DNA of 33,395 bases from Candidatus Frankia nodulisporulans (GTDB lineage Bacteria; Actinomycetota; Actinomycetes; Frankiales; Frankiaceae): the NCBI RefSeq assembly GCF_902806475.1, contig NZ_CADCWS010000020.1, forward strand, positions 1 through 33,395, in the 5' to 3' direction. Under the pieces are notes generated by a model. That model worked only from the letters and a program-made list of their open reading frames with translations, searched no databases and was not told where the DNA came from. Numbering within the stretch: the first letter of the stretch is position 1; every line of letters starts with the position of its first letter. Of the stretch, positions 1 to 8,084 are shown in pieces. The position numbers and the translations under genes are program-made.

Positions 1-1326
1 GCCGCTTCGACGGCCACCCCGGCGGCAACCGCCACCTCGGCCTGCGTGGACGCCAACGTCCACGGTCCTGGTCGAACGAACGTGAGGCCCTCGTCAGCAC
101 AGGGATGCTGGTATCCGACCGGGTACCAGAACGTCTCGCCCACGATTCAGGCCACCCGCGCCGGCGTGCTCTTCATCGCTCGTTCCACGGGTGGTGTGCT
201 GCGCTCGTTCGATGGTGGGCGACACTGGTCGGCGGTGCCCGTCCCGAACGTCGCCAACGGGGACAGCCACAACGTGGGCACACATGGCTACGTGCACATC
301 GATCCGCGCACGGACCGGGTCTACTACCTGACCAGCATCGGCGCCGCCTCCTGCGGCGGGCAGTCCGGGTCGGTGATCTCCTGGAGTGACAACCTCGGGC
401 TGACCTGGACCGGCAGAACCGTGGGCTGTGACACCTATGACTGGGGCAGGCTGGTCACCGGACCGGCGCCGAAGGGCAACAGGTACCCGAGCGCGATCTA
501 CTTCATGGGCGTGGGACTGCGCCTGGTGGGCGGACAGCGGTTCGTCTACCGCTCGCTGGACGCCGGCGCGACCTGGCAGCGGATGGACAGGATCGCCTCG
601 GCCACCACCGAGGCCGGCGCCGGCGTGGCCGCCGCGGATGGGACGATCTACTTCGACTATCCCGAGTTCACCGGCTTCGACCCCACCCGACTACAGAACA
701 CGACCTATCCCTACATTCCCGAGAACAAGTGTCGCCAGATGATTGCCGTCACCCAGGACTACGGGGTTTCCTGGCGGCAGGAACCCGTACCCGGCAGCCT
801 GGCGTGCGGCCTGCTGAACGGACAGCAGCGGGTCGCGGTCGACCGGGCCGGGACGGTCTACACGGTCTGGGTTGACGACACCGACACCCAGGTGTACCTG
901 TCCTATTCACGCGACCGCGCCCACACCTGGAGCGCCCCCGTCAACGTGATGGCGCCAGGCACGACGTTCTCCATGATCCATGCGAACATTGTCGCCGGCT
1001 CGCCGGGCCATATCCTGATCGCCGGCCTGCAGACCACCGTACCGACACGTCCGCAGAGCCCGCCCGGTTACCCCGGCCTCTACGCCGGCCCCGCCCACGC
1101 GATCCTCACCGAATCCCGTAACGCCACCGCCGCCGAACCCACCTTCACCACTGCCGACCTCGATGCCGGTGGCGACCTCACCCTCGCCGACGGAGCCACC
1201 AGCAACGAAATGAACGCCTACCTCGCCATGACCGCCAACGACGTGGGCTGGGCAGTGTTCTCCCGCCACGGCGACGGCATCCAGGGTACGGGCGACATCG
1301 CCGCCGCCCGGATTCTCCCCCACTGA
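1..1326 (+). CDS. Secreted BNR-repeat (sialidase-fold) protein, 5' partial
   Basis: The reading frame is open to the left edge, so the start and any signal peptide lie outside the window; the first visible GTG (46) is probably not the start. The first residues form an Ala/Thr-rich linker, typical of secreted actinobacterial proteins. Asp-box (BNR) motifs S-x-D-x-G-x-x-W are visible at 205-228 (SFDGGRHW), 553-576 (SLDAGATW) and 751-774 (TQDYGVSW), with weaker ones near 379-408 and 907-930 (SRDRAHTW). Such repeats mark a beta-propeller of the sialidase/exo-alpha-glycosidase superfamily. Whether it is a glycosidase or only a propeller-type binding protein cannot be decided: the family's arginine triad is not obvious. 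A lipoprotein gene follows 50 bp downstream, so the two may form an operon of exported proteins. It ends with TGA. Confidence 0.75.
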   Translation, partial: AASTATPAATATSACVDANVHGPGRTNVRPSSAQGCWYPTGYQNVSPTIQATRAGVLFIARSTGGVLRSFDGGRHWSAVPVPNVANGDSHNVGTHGYVHIDPRTDRVYYLTSIGAASCGGQSGSVISWSDNLGLTWTGRTVGCDTYDWGRLVTGPAPKGNRYPSAIYFMGVGLRLVGGQRFVYRSLDAGATWQRMDRIASATTEAGAGVAAADGTIYFDYPEFTGFDPTRLQNTTYPYIPENKCRQMIAVTQDYGVSWRQEPVPGSLACGLLNGQQRVAVDRAGTVYTVWVDDTDTQVYLSYSRDRAHTWSAPVNVMAPGTTFSMIHANIVAGSPGHILIAGLQTTVPTRPQSPPGYPGLYAGPAHAILTESRNATAAEPTFTTADLDAGGDLTLADGATSNEMNAYLAMTANDVGWAVFSRHGDGIQGTGDIAAARILPH

Positions 1327-1376
1327 CCAGAAACACCACCCGTCCCATCGACCATCCTCTTTCCAGGGAGCAAACA

Positions 1377-2360
1377 ATGTTCAGACGCAAACACGTGGGC
1401 GCCGCGGTGGCGGGCCTGATGTTACTGGTGTCCGCCACGTCGGCCTGTGCGGGCGGAGCCAACCAGAACACCGCGACCGGGGCCACCGTCGTTCCGGCCG
1501 CGACGGACGCGGTCGGCGCCACCACCGTCACCCAGCACGCGTATCACCTTGGCGAGTCGTTCACCTACTTGTACGACGCGACCGGAGCCACCTACGCGAC
1601 CGAACAGGCCCAGAACGGGCAGGTCCCCCGAGTCACCGACCTGAAGACGATCTCGGAGACCCGGACCCTCGTCCGCTTCTCCGTCGTGCTCCAGAACGGC
1701 AAACTCGCGAAGAAGTTCGAGCTGCTCGACGTCCGCTACCGGGATATCGCCAAGGGCGATACGGCGGACGGCAGGCCGGCGGTGGCCTTCAAACCGATCC
1801 AGAGCCTGCTCCCCACCTTCCCGGCGACCTTCAGCTACACCTACCCGATCGGCGGCGACTCCGACGTCGCGAGGAACCTGACCACCATCTTCAAGGACTA
1901 CCCGGACACCCATCTGTTCCAGCTCGTCGACATCTTCACCTTCCCCACGTCCATTGCAGGCATCCCGGCCACGCTGAAGCCGGGCCAGGTGCTTGCCAAG
2001 CCCGGGGTGGATGTCACGCTCTTCGGCACTACCTACCACAGCGGCAACAACACGCTGCTGTTCGAACGGGTCGACCGGGCCAACCGGGTGAACCAGGCCT
2101 ACTTCAACAGCCAAACCCTGGGAAACTACTTCGCCTCCCTCGGTATCGAATCGAACGTCCAGATGTCGTTTCACGTTCCGCTGACCGGGATCTCGACCGG
2201 CCTCGTGTCCGACGGCACGCTGCAGGAGACGACGTACCAGGGCGGGCTGCCCCGGACTGCCACGCAACGGCAGGTCTCGATAGCGCTGCAGACCGCTGAC
2301 ACGCGCAGCGCGGTCGACGCCTACACCCAGGGCCTGAAGCCGAGGTCCACGGCGTCCTGA
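1377..2360 (+). CDS. Putative lipoprotein of unknown function
   Basis: Protein of 327 residues starting at ATG 1377, with an AGGGAG ribosome site 8 nt upstream. The N-terminus has a basic start (MFRRK), a hydrophobic core at residues 7-20 and a possible lipobox ending in Cys24 (ATSAC). The lipobox is imperfect because the -3 position is Thr, so ordinary secretion is also possible. The mature part is beta-rich and Thr/Ser-rich, with no transmembrane segment after the signal and no motif I recognise. It lies 50 bp after the BNR-propeller gene in the same direction and is followed by a strong hairpin, so these two genes probably form the end of one transcription unit. Function unknown. Confidence 0.7.
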   Translation: MFRRKHVGAAVAGLMLLVSATSACAGGANQNTATGATVVPAATDAVGATTVTQHAYHLGESFTYLYDATGATYATEQAQNGQVPRVTDLKTISETRTLVRFSVVLQNGKLAKKFELLDVRYRDIAKGDTADGRPAVAFKPIQSLLPTFPATFSYTYPIGGDSDVARNLTTIFKDYPDTHLFQLVDIFTFPTSIAGIPATLKPGQVLAKPGVDVTLFGTTYHSGNNTLLFERVDRANRVNQAYFNSQTLGNYFASLGIESNVQMSFHVPLTGISTGLVSDGTLQETTYQGGLPRTATQRQVSIALQTADTRSAVDAYTQGLKPRSTAS

Positions 2361-2398
2361 CCGCGACGCCGAACCACCACGGGTCGCACGGCCCGTCG

Positions 2399-2439
2399 TC
2401 GCCCGGGTGCGGAGCGGACCTGCTCCCGCACCCGGGCGA
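2399..2439 (+). terminator. Strong GC-rich hairpin after the lipoprotein gene
   Basis: A 14-bp perfect inverted repeat (arms 2399-2412 and 2426-2439, TCGCCCGGGTGCGG on the left) has three more pairs inside after a one-base bulge and a small loop. It starts 38 bp after the upstream stop codon. There is no U-tract, as is usual for high-GC actinobacteria. Its position also argues against placing the treZ start at the in-frame GTG near 2407. Confidence 0.65.
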
Positions 2440-2529
2440 TCGATGCGCGGCAGGTCGTGGGGCACCTTCGTTGGGGCCATTGTCACCGTCCCGGCATGTC
2501 GGGCGGCGCCGGACGGTAGACAGGAACAT

Positions 2530-4302
2530 ATGAGCACCTTCCGGCTGTGGGCCCCGAGCGCCAAGACGGTCAGCCTGGTCCTGGCCCAGGACTCCGGCGA
2601 CACCACCCACGAGCTGTCCGCCGGTCGCGGTGGCTGGTGGTGGGTGAACGTCCCGTCGGCCCGGCACGGCACGGACTACGCCTACGTGCTCGACGGCAAC
2701 GGTCACGAGCTGCCCGATCCGCGTTCGGCCTGGCAGCCCCACGGCGTGCACGGGCGCTCCCGTCTCGTCGAGCACTCCACCTTCACCTGGACGGACGCGA
2801 GCTGGCGGGGCATCGCCCTGGCCGGCAGCGTGCTCTACGAACTGCACATCGGGACGTTCACCCCTGAGGGCACCTTCGACGCGGCGATCGAGAAGCTGCC
2901 GCACCTGGCCGAACTCGGCATCGACGCGGTCGAACTGCTGCCCGTCAACGCCTTCCCGGGTCGGCACGGCTGGGGTTATGACGGGGTGGGCCTGTTCGCC
3001 GTGCACGAGCCGTACGGCGGGCCGGACGGTCTCAAACGGTTCGTCGACGCCGCACACGCCCACGGCATCGGCGTGATCATGGACGTGGTCTACAACCATC
3101 TCGGGCCGGACGGCAACTACCTCAACCGGTTCGGCCCGTACTTCACCGACCGTTACATCACCCCGTGGGGCCCAGCGGTCAACCTGGACGCGCCCGGCTC
3201 CGACGAGGTGCGCGCGTTCATCCTGGGCAGCGCCCTGTCCTGGCTGCGTGAGTACCACTGCGACGGCCTGCGGCTGGACGCGGTGCACGCCTTCCAGGAC
3301 AGTCGGGCGCTGCACCTGCTCGAGGAGATCGCCGAGTCGGTGCACCGGCTCGGCGCCCAGCAGCGCCGTCCGCTGTTCGCCGTCGCCGAGTCCGACCTGA
3401 ACGACCCGCGTCTCGTCGTCGCCCCCGAAGCCGGCGGTTACGGGCTGGACGGCCAGTGGTGCGACGACGCCCACCACGCGCTGTGGGCGACGCTGTCCGG
3501 CGAGCGGCAGGGCTACTACATCGACTTCGGTTCACTCGCCACCCTCGCCCATGCCCTGACCAGGGGTTTCGTGCATGAAGGCGGCTACTCGACGTTTCGG
3601 GCCCGCTCCCATGGCCGGCCGATGCCGGCGACCACCCCGGCCTACCGGTTCGTCACGTTCCTGCAGAACCACGACCAGATCGGCAACCGGGCGCTCGGCG
3701 ACCGCTCGTCCACGCAGCTCAGCGATGGTCTGCTGCGTATCGGAGCCGCGCTGCTGCTCACCTCGGCGCTCACCCCGATGCTGTTCATGGGTGAGGAGTG
3801 GGGTGCGCACACGCCCTGGCAGTACTTCACCGACCACACCGATCCGGACCTGGGCGACGCGGTCCGCAACGGCCGCCGCGCCGAGTTCGCCGCCCACGGC
3901 TGGGGCCCCGAACAGGTCCCCGACCCGCAGGACCCGGCCACCTTCGAGCGGTCGCGGCTGGACTGGTCCGAGCCGACCCGCCCCGGCCACGGCAGCCTGC
4001 TCGACTGGCATCGCCGGCTGATCGGCCTGCGTCGCCGGCTGCCCGCGCTCACCGATCCGGCCTGGTCGTCGGTCGCCTGCACCTTCGACGAGCAGGCTCG
4101 CTGGCTGGTCGTGCGCCGCGGGGATGTCGCGATAGTCGTCAACTTCGCCGACGAACGTCAGGCGGTGCCGCTCGACGGCGTCCCGTTCGACGCGCCAGCC
4201 GCCTCCACCCCCGGTTTCACCTACATGCCCGGACGGGTGGAACTCGACGGCGAGTCGGTCGTCATCACCCGCCTGCTCCCCACCGAACACCCCGCCGGCT
4301 GA
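2530..4302 (+). CDS. treZ: Malto-oligosyltrehalose trehalohydrolase
   Basis: Cytoplasmic GH13 enzyme that releases trehalose from malto-oligosyltrehalose, the second step of the TreY-TreZ route from glycogen. The 590-residue length fits the family. It starts with an N-terminal beta-sandwich (MSTFRLWAPSA at the very start), followed by the alpha-amylase barrel: region I near DVVYNHLGPDGNY, nucleophile Asp250 in GLRLDAVHAF, acid/base Glu287 in AVAESDLND, and the transition-state Asp382 in FLQNHDQIGNR. ATG 2530 is chosen because the frame-extended upstream part contains the terminator hairpin and no domain, and because CAGGAA lies just before the ATG. TreY, the usual partner, is not in the window, so this gene stands apart from the rest of its pathway here. 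Confidence 0.93.
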   Translation: MSTFRLWAPSAKTVSLVLAQDSGDTTHELSAGRGGWWWVNVPSARHGTDYAYVLDGNGHELPDPRSAWQPHGVHGRSRLVEHSTFTWTDASWRGIALAGSVLYELHIGTFTPEGTFDAAIEKLPHLAELGIDAVELLPVNAFPGRHGWGYDGVGLFAVHEPYGGPDGLKRFVDAAHAHGIGVIMDVVYNHLGPDGNYLNRFGPYFTDRYITPWGPAVNLDAPGSDEVRAFILGSALSWLREYHCDGLRLDAVHAFQDSRALHLLEEIAESVHRLGAQQRRPLFAVAESDLNDPRLVVAPEAGGYGLDGQWCDDAHHALWATLSGERQGYYIDFGSLATLAHALTRGFVHEGGYSTFRARSHGRPMPATTPAYRFVTFLQNHDQIGNRALGDRSSTQLSDGLLRIGAALLLTSALTPMLFMGEEWGAHTPWQYFTDHTDPDLGDAVRNGRRAEFAAHGWGPEQVPDPQDPATFERSRLDWSEPTRPGHGSLLDWHRRLIGLRRRLPALTDPAWSSVACTFDEQARWLVVRRGDVAIVVNFADERQAVPLDGVPFDAPAASTPGFTYMPGRVELDGESVVITRLLPTEHPAG

Positions 4303-4321
4303 GCGCCCTGCCGGCCGGGTG

Positions 4322-4423
4322 TCAGCGGCGGGTGCGGTCGCGCATCAGGTAGGCGTAGATCCCACCCAGCACCGCCAGTCCCACCAGCAGCACCATGACG
4401 AGCAGGACGACGTAGGTTCCCAT
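4322..4423 (-). CDS. Small single-pass membrane peptide (33 aa)
   Basis: A short minus-strand frame encodes one hydrophobic helix (residues 4-26, rich in Leu and Val) followed by a basic end (MRDRTRR), the layout of a single-pass membrane protein with its C-terminus in the cytoplasm. It fills the gap between treZ and the reductase gene, ending 19 bp from the treZ stop (convergent). The ribosome site is weak (GCGGG just before the ATG). No family is recognised. The hydrophobic run followed by the positive tail argues for a real gene, but a chance frame cannot be excluded. Confidence 0.4.
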   Translation of the reverse strand: MGTYVVLLVMVLLVGLAVLGGIYAYLMRDRTRR

Positions 4424-4500
4424 ACCCGCATCGTCGCAGGGCCCTGCCTCGTCGGCGACAGACAGGTGGCGCGGGGCCGCCGGCGGATACAGTCGGCGCC

Positions 4501-5268
4501 GTGCGCTACCTGTTCTCCGAGACCGAACCGGCACCGGCCGTCCCCCCGCGGGGGGAGGTCGATCTCGACCAGGCGTACGCCTATCCGGAGAAGGCCGCCA
4601 CACACAGTTACGTGCGGTCGAACTTCGTCAGCGCCGCGGACGGTGCCGCCGAGGTCGACGGCCGCTCCGGCCCGCTGGGCGGGGAGGGCGACCGGCAGGT
4701 GTTCCGGACGCTGCGCTGGTTGTGTGACGTGGTGCTCGTCGGCGCCGGCACCGTCCGGCATGAGAACTACGGCCCGGTGGTCATCCCGCCACAGCGTCGG
4801 GAGCAGCGGGTCGCCGCCGGGCTCGCGGCCGCGCCGCCGGTGGCGGTCGTCACCGCGTCGGCGGCGTTGGAACCGGCCGCCCGGCTGTTCGACACCGAGG
4901 TACGCCCCATCATCCTGACCTGTGCCGACGCCCCTGCCGACCGGCGCGCGGCGTTGGCGCGGGTCGCCGAGGTCGTGCTGTGTGGCGACAGCATGGTCGA
5001 GCCGGGCGCCGCACTCGCCGCGCTGGCCGAACGGGGCCTGACCCGGGTGCTGCTCGAGGGCGGCCCGACCCTGCACGCCCAGCTCGCCGCGGCCGGCCTG
5101 CTCGACGAACTGTGCCTGACCGTCGCCCCCCTGCTCGCCGGGCCCGGCCACAAGAGCATCACGATGGGCGACGACTGGGCGCGGCCCGTGCCTCTGCGGC
5201 TGACCCAGGTTCTCACCGAGGACGGCAGCCTGTTCCTGCGCTACCAGCGAGGCCAGTGCGGTCCCTGA
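4501..5268 (+). CDS. RibD C-terminal-domain (pyrimidine/dihydrofolate-type) reductase
   Basis: Protein of 255 residues starting at GTG 4501. It consists of one RibD_C domain, the NADPH-dependent reductase fold shared by the riboflavin enzyme (5-amino-6-ribosylaminouracil reductase) and dihydrofolate reductase. Visible signatures are the substrate loop SAADGAAEVDG (44-54), the nucleotide-binding stretch VGAGTVRHENYGP (80-92) and LLEGGPTL (184-191). The deaminase half of a full RibD is absent. It resembles M. tuberculosis Rv2671, a RibD-like protein reported to have dihydrofolate reductase activity. Whether this one serves riboflavin or folate synthesis cannot be told from sequence. No other riboflavin gene is nearby. 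Confidence 0.8.
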   Translation: MRYLFSETEPAPAVPPRGEVDLDQAYAYPEKAATHSYVRSNFVSAADGAAEVDGRSGPLGGEGDRQVFRTLRWLCDVVLVGAGTVRHENYGPVVIPPQRREQRVAAGLAAAPPVAVVTASAALEPAARLFDTEVRPIILTCADAPADRRAALARVAEVVLCGDSMVEPGAALAALAERGLTRVLLEGGPTLHAQLAAAGLLDELCLTVAPLLAGPGHKSITMGDDWARPVPLRLTQVLTEDGSLFLRYQRGQCGP

Positions 5269-5534
5269 GCGTGCGTGGACCGCGCACCAGGGCCCGCATC
5301 GCGTGGACCAGGTCTCGGACTGGGCGACCACGTTTCGGGGATGGCCCGGCGGATCACGATGACGGGCGGCTGACACGAACCCCTCGCGCCGGTCCGGCGG
5401 GCGTTGTCCACAGGGGCGGGTCGGCGGTGGTCGCCGGGCGTCGTCGTCCACAGCGCCGGTGCGCAGCCGGCGAGGCCCCGCCTGTCGTTGTTACGGTCAC
5501 CGCACCCCGACCCTGATCCTGACGGTGGTGTGCG

Positions 5535-5843
5535 ATGACGGATGTCGATCCGGCCCGAGCGGCTACGGCGGATGCCCTGGCGGTGGCCCGGCGGGTGCGG
5601 GCCGAGGTGGAGCAGGCCCTTGATCAGGTCAACGCTGCCGGCGTCGCGGCCTGGGAGGGCGCCGCGGCCGAGCAGGCCGCGCAGCGGCTGCGCCGGTTGG
5701 CCGCCGAGGCCGCGGCGGTGCTGGCGAGCTGCGTGCGCCTGTGCGAGCAGGCCGGGCTCGCCACCGGCCCACCCCAACCCCCGCCGTCCGCGCTGTCGTC
5801 GCCGTCGTCGCCGTCCGGGTGGCAGGCGGGTCCGGCGTCGTGA
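5535..5843 (+). CDS. WXG100-like small helical protein
   Basis: Protein of 102 residues, predicted to be almost wholly alpha-helical up to about residue 75. A central W-E-G turn (Trp40-Gly42) separates two Ala/Leu/Arg-rich helices, the plan of WXG100 (ESX/type VII) substrates. The C-terminus is a Pro/Ser tail. It starts at ATG 5535 after a weak GGTGG. Its TGA overlaps the GTG start of the next gene (GTGA at 5840-5843), a sign of translational coupling. The pair therefore looks like a WXG100-type chaperone/partner plus a large helical effector. No ESX secretion machinery is in the window. The family call is inference from architecture only. Confidence 0.55.
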   Translation: MTDVDPARAATADALAVARRVRAEVEQALDQVNAAGVAAWEGAAAEQAAQRLRRLAAEAAAVLASCVRLCEQAGLATGPPQPPPSALSSPSSPSGWQAGPAS

Positions 5844-8060
5844 CGGCCCACGGCCTGACGATCCGCACGGCGGCCGGGGTGGAGCCTGGCCGGATACTCG
5901 TCGATCCGGTGCGGCTACGCGGTCTCGCCAGGGCGGTGGGAGCGGCCGCGCAGGCACTTCGCGCCGGTGCCCGGGCGCTGGGGCGAGCGGCGTCCCTCGC
6001 CGCGGGGCTGGCCGGGCTCGCCGGGTTCGTCGAGCAGCTCCTGCGCCTGGCGGCGGCGTTCGACACCGAGGCGGGTGCCCTGACCGACCGCGGTGGCGCC
6101 GCCGAGCGGGCCGACGTCGTCCTGCCACGGGTGTCGCTCGCGGCGAGGGACCTTCACGTCCTGCCCGTGATGGCGCGCACGGCGTCGGCGCACACGGCCG
6201 CGTGGGTGGCGGGGCGGACGGCGGCGACATTACTGACGGGCGGTGCCAGCGGCAGCGGCAGCGGCAGCGGCAGCGGCCATGATGCTCGGGCAGGCCGGCG
6301 GCTGGGGTCGCCCGGCGCGTCTGGCGTCGGTGGCCCGGGGAGTACCGGCGGCGCCGGCGAGGGTGGTGGGGCCCGGCGGGCGGCGCTGCGGCTGTTGGGT
6401 ACGCGGGAGAACGATCCGGAGTTCGTCGCCGGTTTCTACGACACGCTCGGTCCGGCCGGGCTCGCGGCCCTGCTCACCCGGCTGGCCGGGTACGTCCCGG
6501 GGCCGCTGGGTCACCGGCCGGCCGGCCTCGGGCGTGGACCAACCGCAGGCGCACGCGCTGCTGGGGCGCACCTTCGCCGCCTACAGCCGGTTCCGTGGTC
6601 TCGACGATGCCTGGCTGGGCCGCTTCAACGTCACCGGGCGCACCGACCGGGTGGACGCGGTGCTGCTCACTCCCCTGCTCGGCGCCGGGCGGTTCGACCG
6701 CACGCTGCTTGACCGGCTCGCCCGGCTGACCTTCGGCGCCGGCGACGGCATCACCGACCCGCGTGTGACCGGTGCCGGTATCCGTGCGCAGGCGGTCGAT
6801 GACGGGCAGCGGGCCGGTGCGTACCAGGTGGCGTTGCTCGACGCGATTCGGCTCGAACCCGCGCTGGTGGCGCAGGTCGCCGCACGTCACGTCGAGCTGG
6901 CCGTCGGGGCGTCGATGATCGGCGCGCTGCGGCTGCCGGTGCGGGTCGCCACCCTGCCGGCGGCGACGCTTGCCGCCTGGTCACGGGTGATCGCCGCGGC
7001 TGGCTCGTCGGCGGCGCGGGCCGCCGATCCGGCCGGCAGCGCGTCCTTCGTCGGGCGGCTCGTCCAGACGATGGCCGCGACCGACCAACCGACACTGCCG
7101 CCGCGGCTGCGGGCGGCGTTCGTCCCGGTGCTGCACACCTACCGTGACGAGCTCTACGCGACGGTGACAGCGGTGGTACCGGGTCGGGCCGACAGCGGGG
7201 ACCCTGCCGACGGGTTGGCGGACGTGCCCGCCGCCGCCTGGCGGGCGCTGCTGCGGGAGTGTCTGCGCGGTGGTGCGCTGGCCGGTTCGCTGGCCCGTGA
7301 CGCCGCCGGTTACGGCGTCGATCTCGAGGCTCGGCTGGCGGCCCGAACCCGGGGCTGGAACCAGCCTGCCGGTGGCTATCCCTCGAGTCCCCGCGCGCTG
7401 GGCTACCTGCAGGCCGTCCGCGCGCAGACGTTTTTCGCCTAGGTGCTGGTCGACGCGGCCGATGATGTCGTGCGTGACCATGCGGCGTCCGGTGCCGCCC
7501 ATCGGCGTCGCCAGGGCGCGATCCTGGAGCTGCTGGCCACGGTCGCGACGTCCATCGAACCGTCGAACCCCTCGGGAACCATCACCAAGATGACGGTCGG
7601 GCTGACCGTCGACGCGCTCGAGATCGCGATCCGCCAGCGATACCGGGACACCGGCACCGCCGGCCCCCGCCGTGTCCTGGCCGGTCTGCGGGCGGCCGCC
7701 CGCGATCTGCCTGACTGGGTCGGGGTCTACGAGTCGAGCGCCCGGCTGCTGTGGGCGCGGCGCGCCAGCGATCCGCTTCGGCCCGTCACGGTGACCGATG
7801 ACGCCGGGCGGCGCCGTACCTACACCGGCGATCCGCATCAGGATGGCTTCATCACCGGAGCGCGGACCGATTTTCTCGACGCCACCGGGGCGCCCCTGGC
7901 GGTGGCGGCGATGACCCCGCGTCAGCGCGGCGCCTACCGGGCCTGGTTGGAGTCGCCGGCCATCGTCGCCAACAACGACCGGCTGCCCATGCTGGCCGGA
8001 TTCGCCGCCGCGGGCGATACCCGCGTCCCACCCGACCGTGCCCTTCGGCCCGACGAATGA
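5840..8060 (+). pseudogene. Large Ala-rich helical WXG100-associated protein, broken by a frameshift and an amber codon
   Basis: The frame starting at GTG 5840 codes convincingly to about 6520: Ala-rich helices, a Gly-Ser run at 6246-6277, then ENDPEFVAGFYDTLGP. Convincing coding then resumes in the +1 frame (VDQPQAHALLGRTFAAYSRF onward) to a TAG at 7440-7442. It continues in that same frame from 7443 to the TGA at 8058. The shift lies near a CCGGCC-rich stretch (about 6513-6527). Repaired, the protein would be about 740 residues. As read, translation from 5840 stops at 6712. The part after the TAG begins with GTG but has no ribosome site, so a separate gene is unlikely. The block GFYDTLGPAGLAALL recalls large actinobacterial helical proteins encoded beside WXG100 genes (weak memory). 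Sequencing error is an alternative to decay. Confidence 0.6.
6246..6277 (+). repeat. GGCAGC hexanucleotide repeat (Gly-Ser linker)
   Basis: About five copies of a 6-bp unit encode alternating Gly and Ser inside the broken helical gene. The run separates the N-terminal helical part from the rest, so it probably encodes a flexible linker. In another frame it reads as poly-Ala, which is not coding here. Confidence 0.8.
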
Positions 8061-8084
8061 GCCCTGGGATCCGAGCCGGGCGTG

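Noticed and set aside
2407-2529. treZ N-terminal extension to GTG 2407
   Set aside because: It overlaps the terminator hairpin, has no conserved residues, and ATG 2530 has a better ribosome site and starts at the family's usual N-terminus.
1422-3477. Long minus-strand open frames opposite the lipoprotein and treZ genes (over 400 codons)
   Set aside because: They are Arg/Gly/Val-rich shadow frames caused by high GC; the plus strand carries clear signal-peptide and GH13 features, and the hairpin at 2399-2439 falls inside them.
4345-5451. 368-codon minus-strand frame over the reductase gene
   Set aside because: There is no family resemblance; the plus-strand RibD_C motifs are unambiguous. Only the short hydrophobic peptide at 4322-4423 was kept, in a different frame.
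7443-8060. Independent gene starting at GTG 7443
   Set aside because: The GTG directly abuts the TAG of the same frame with no ribosome site, and the sequence reads as a continuation of the upstream protein.
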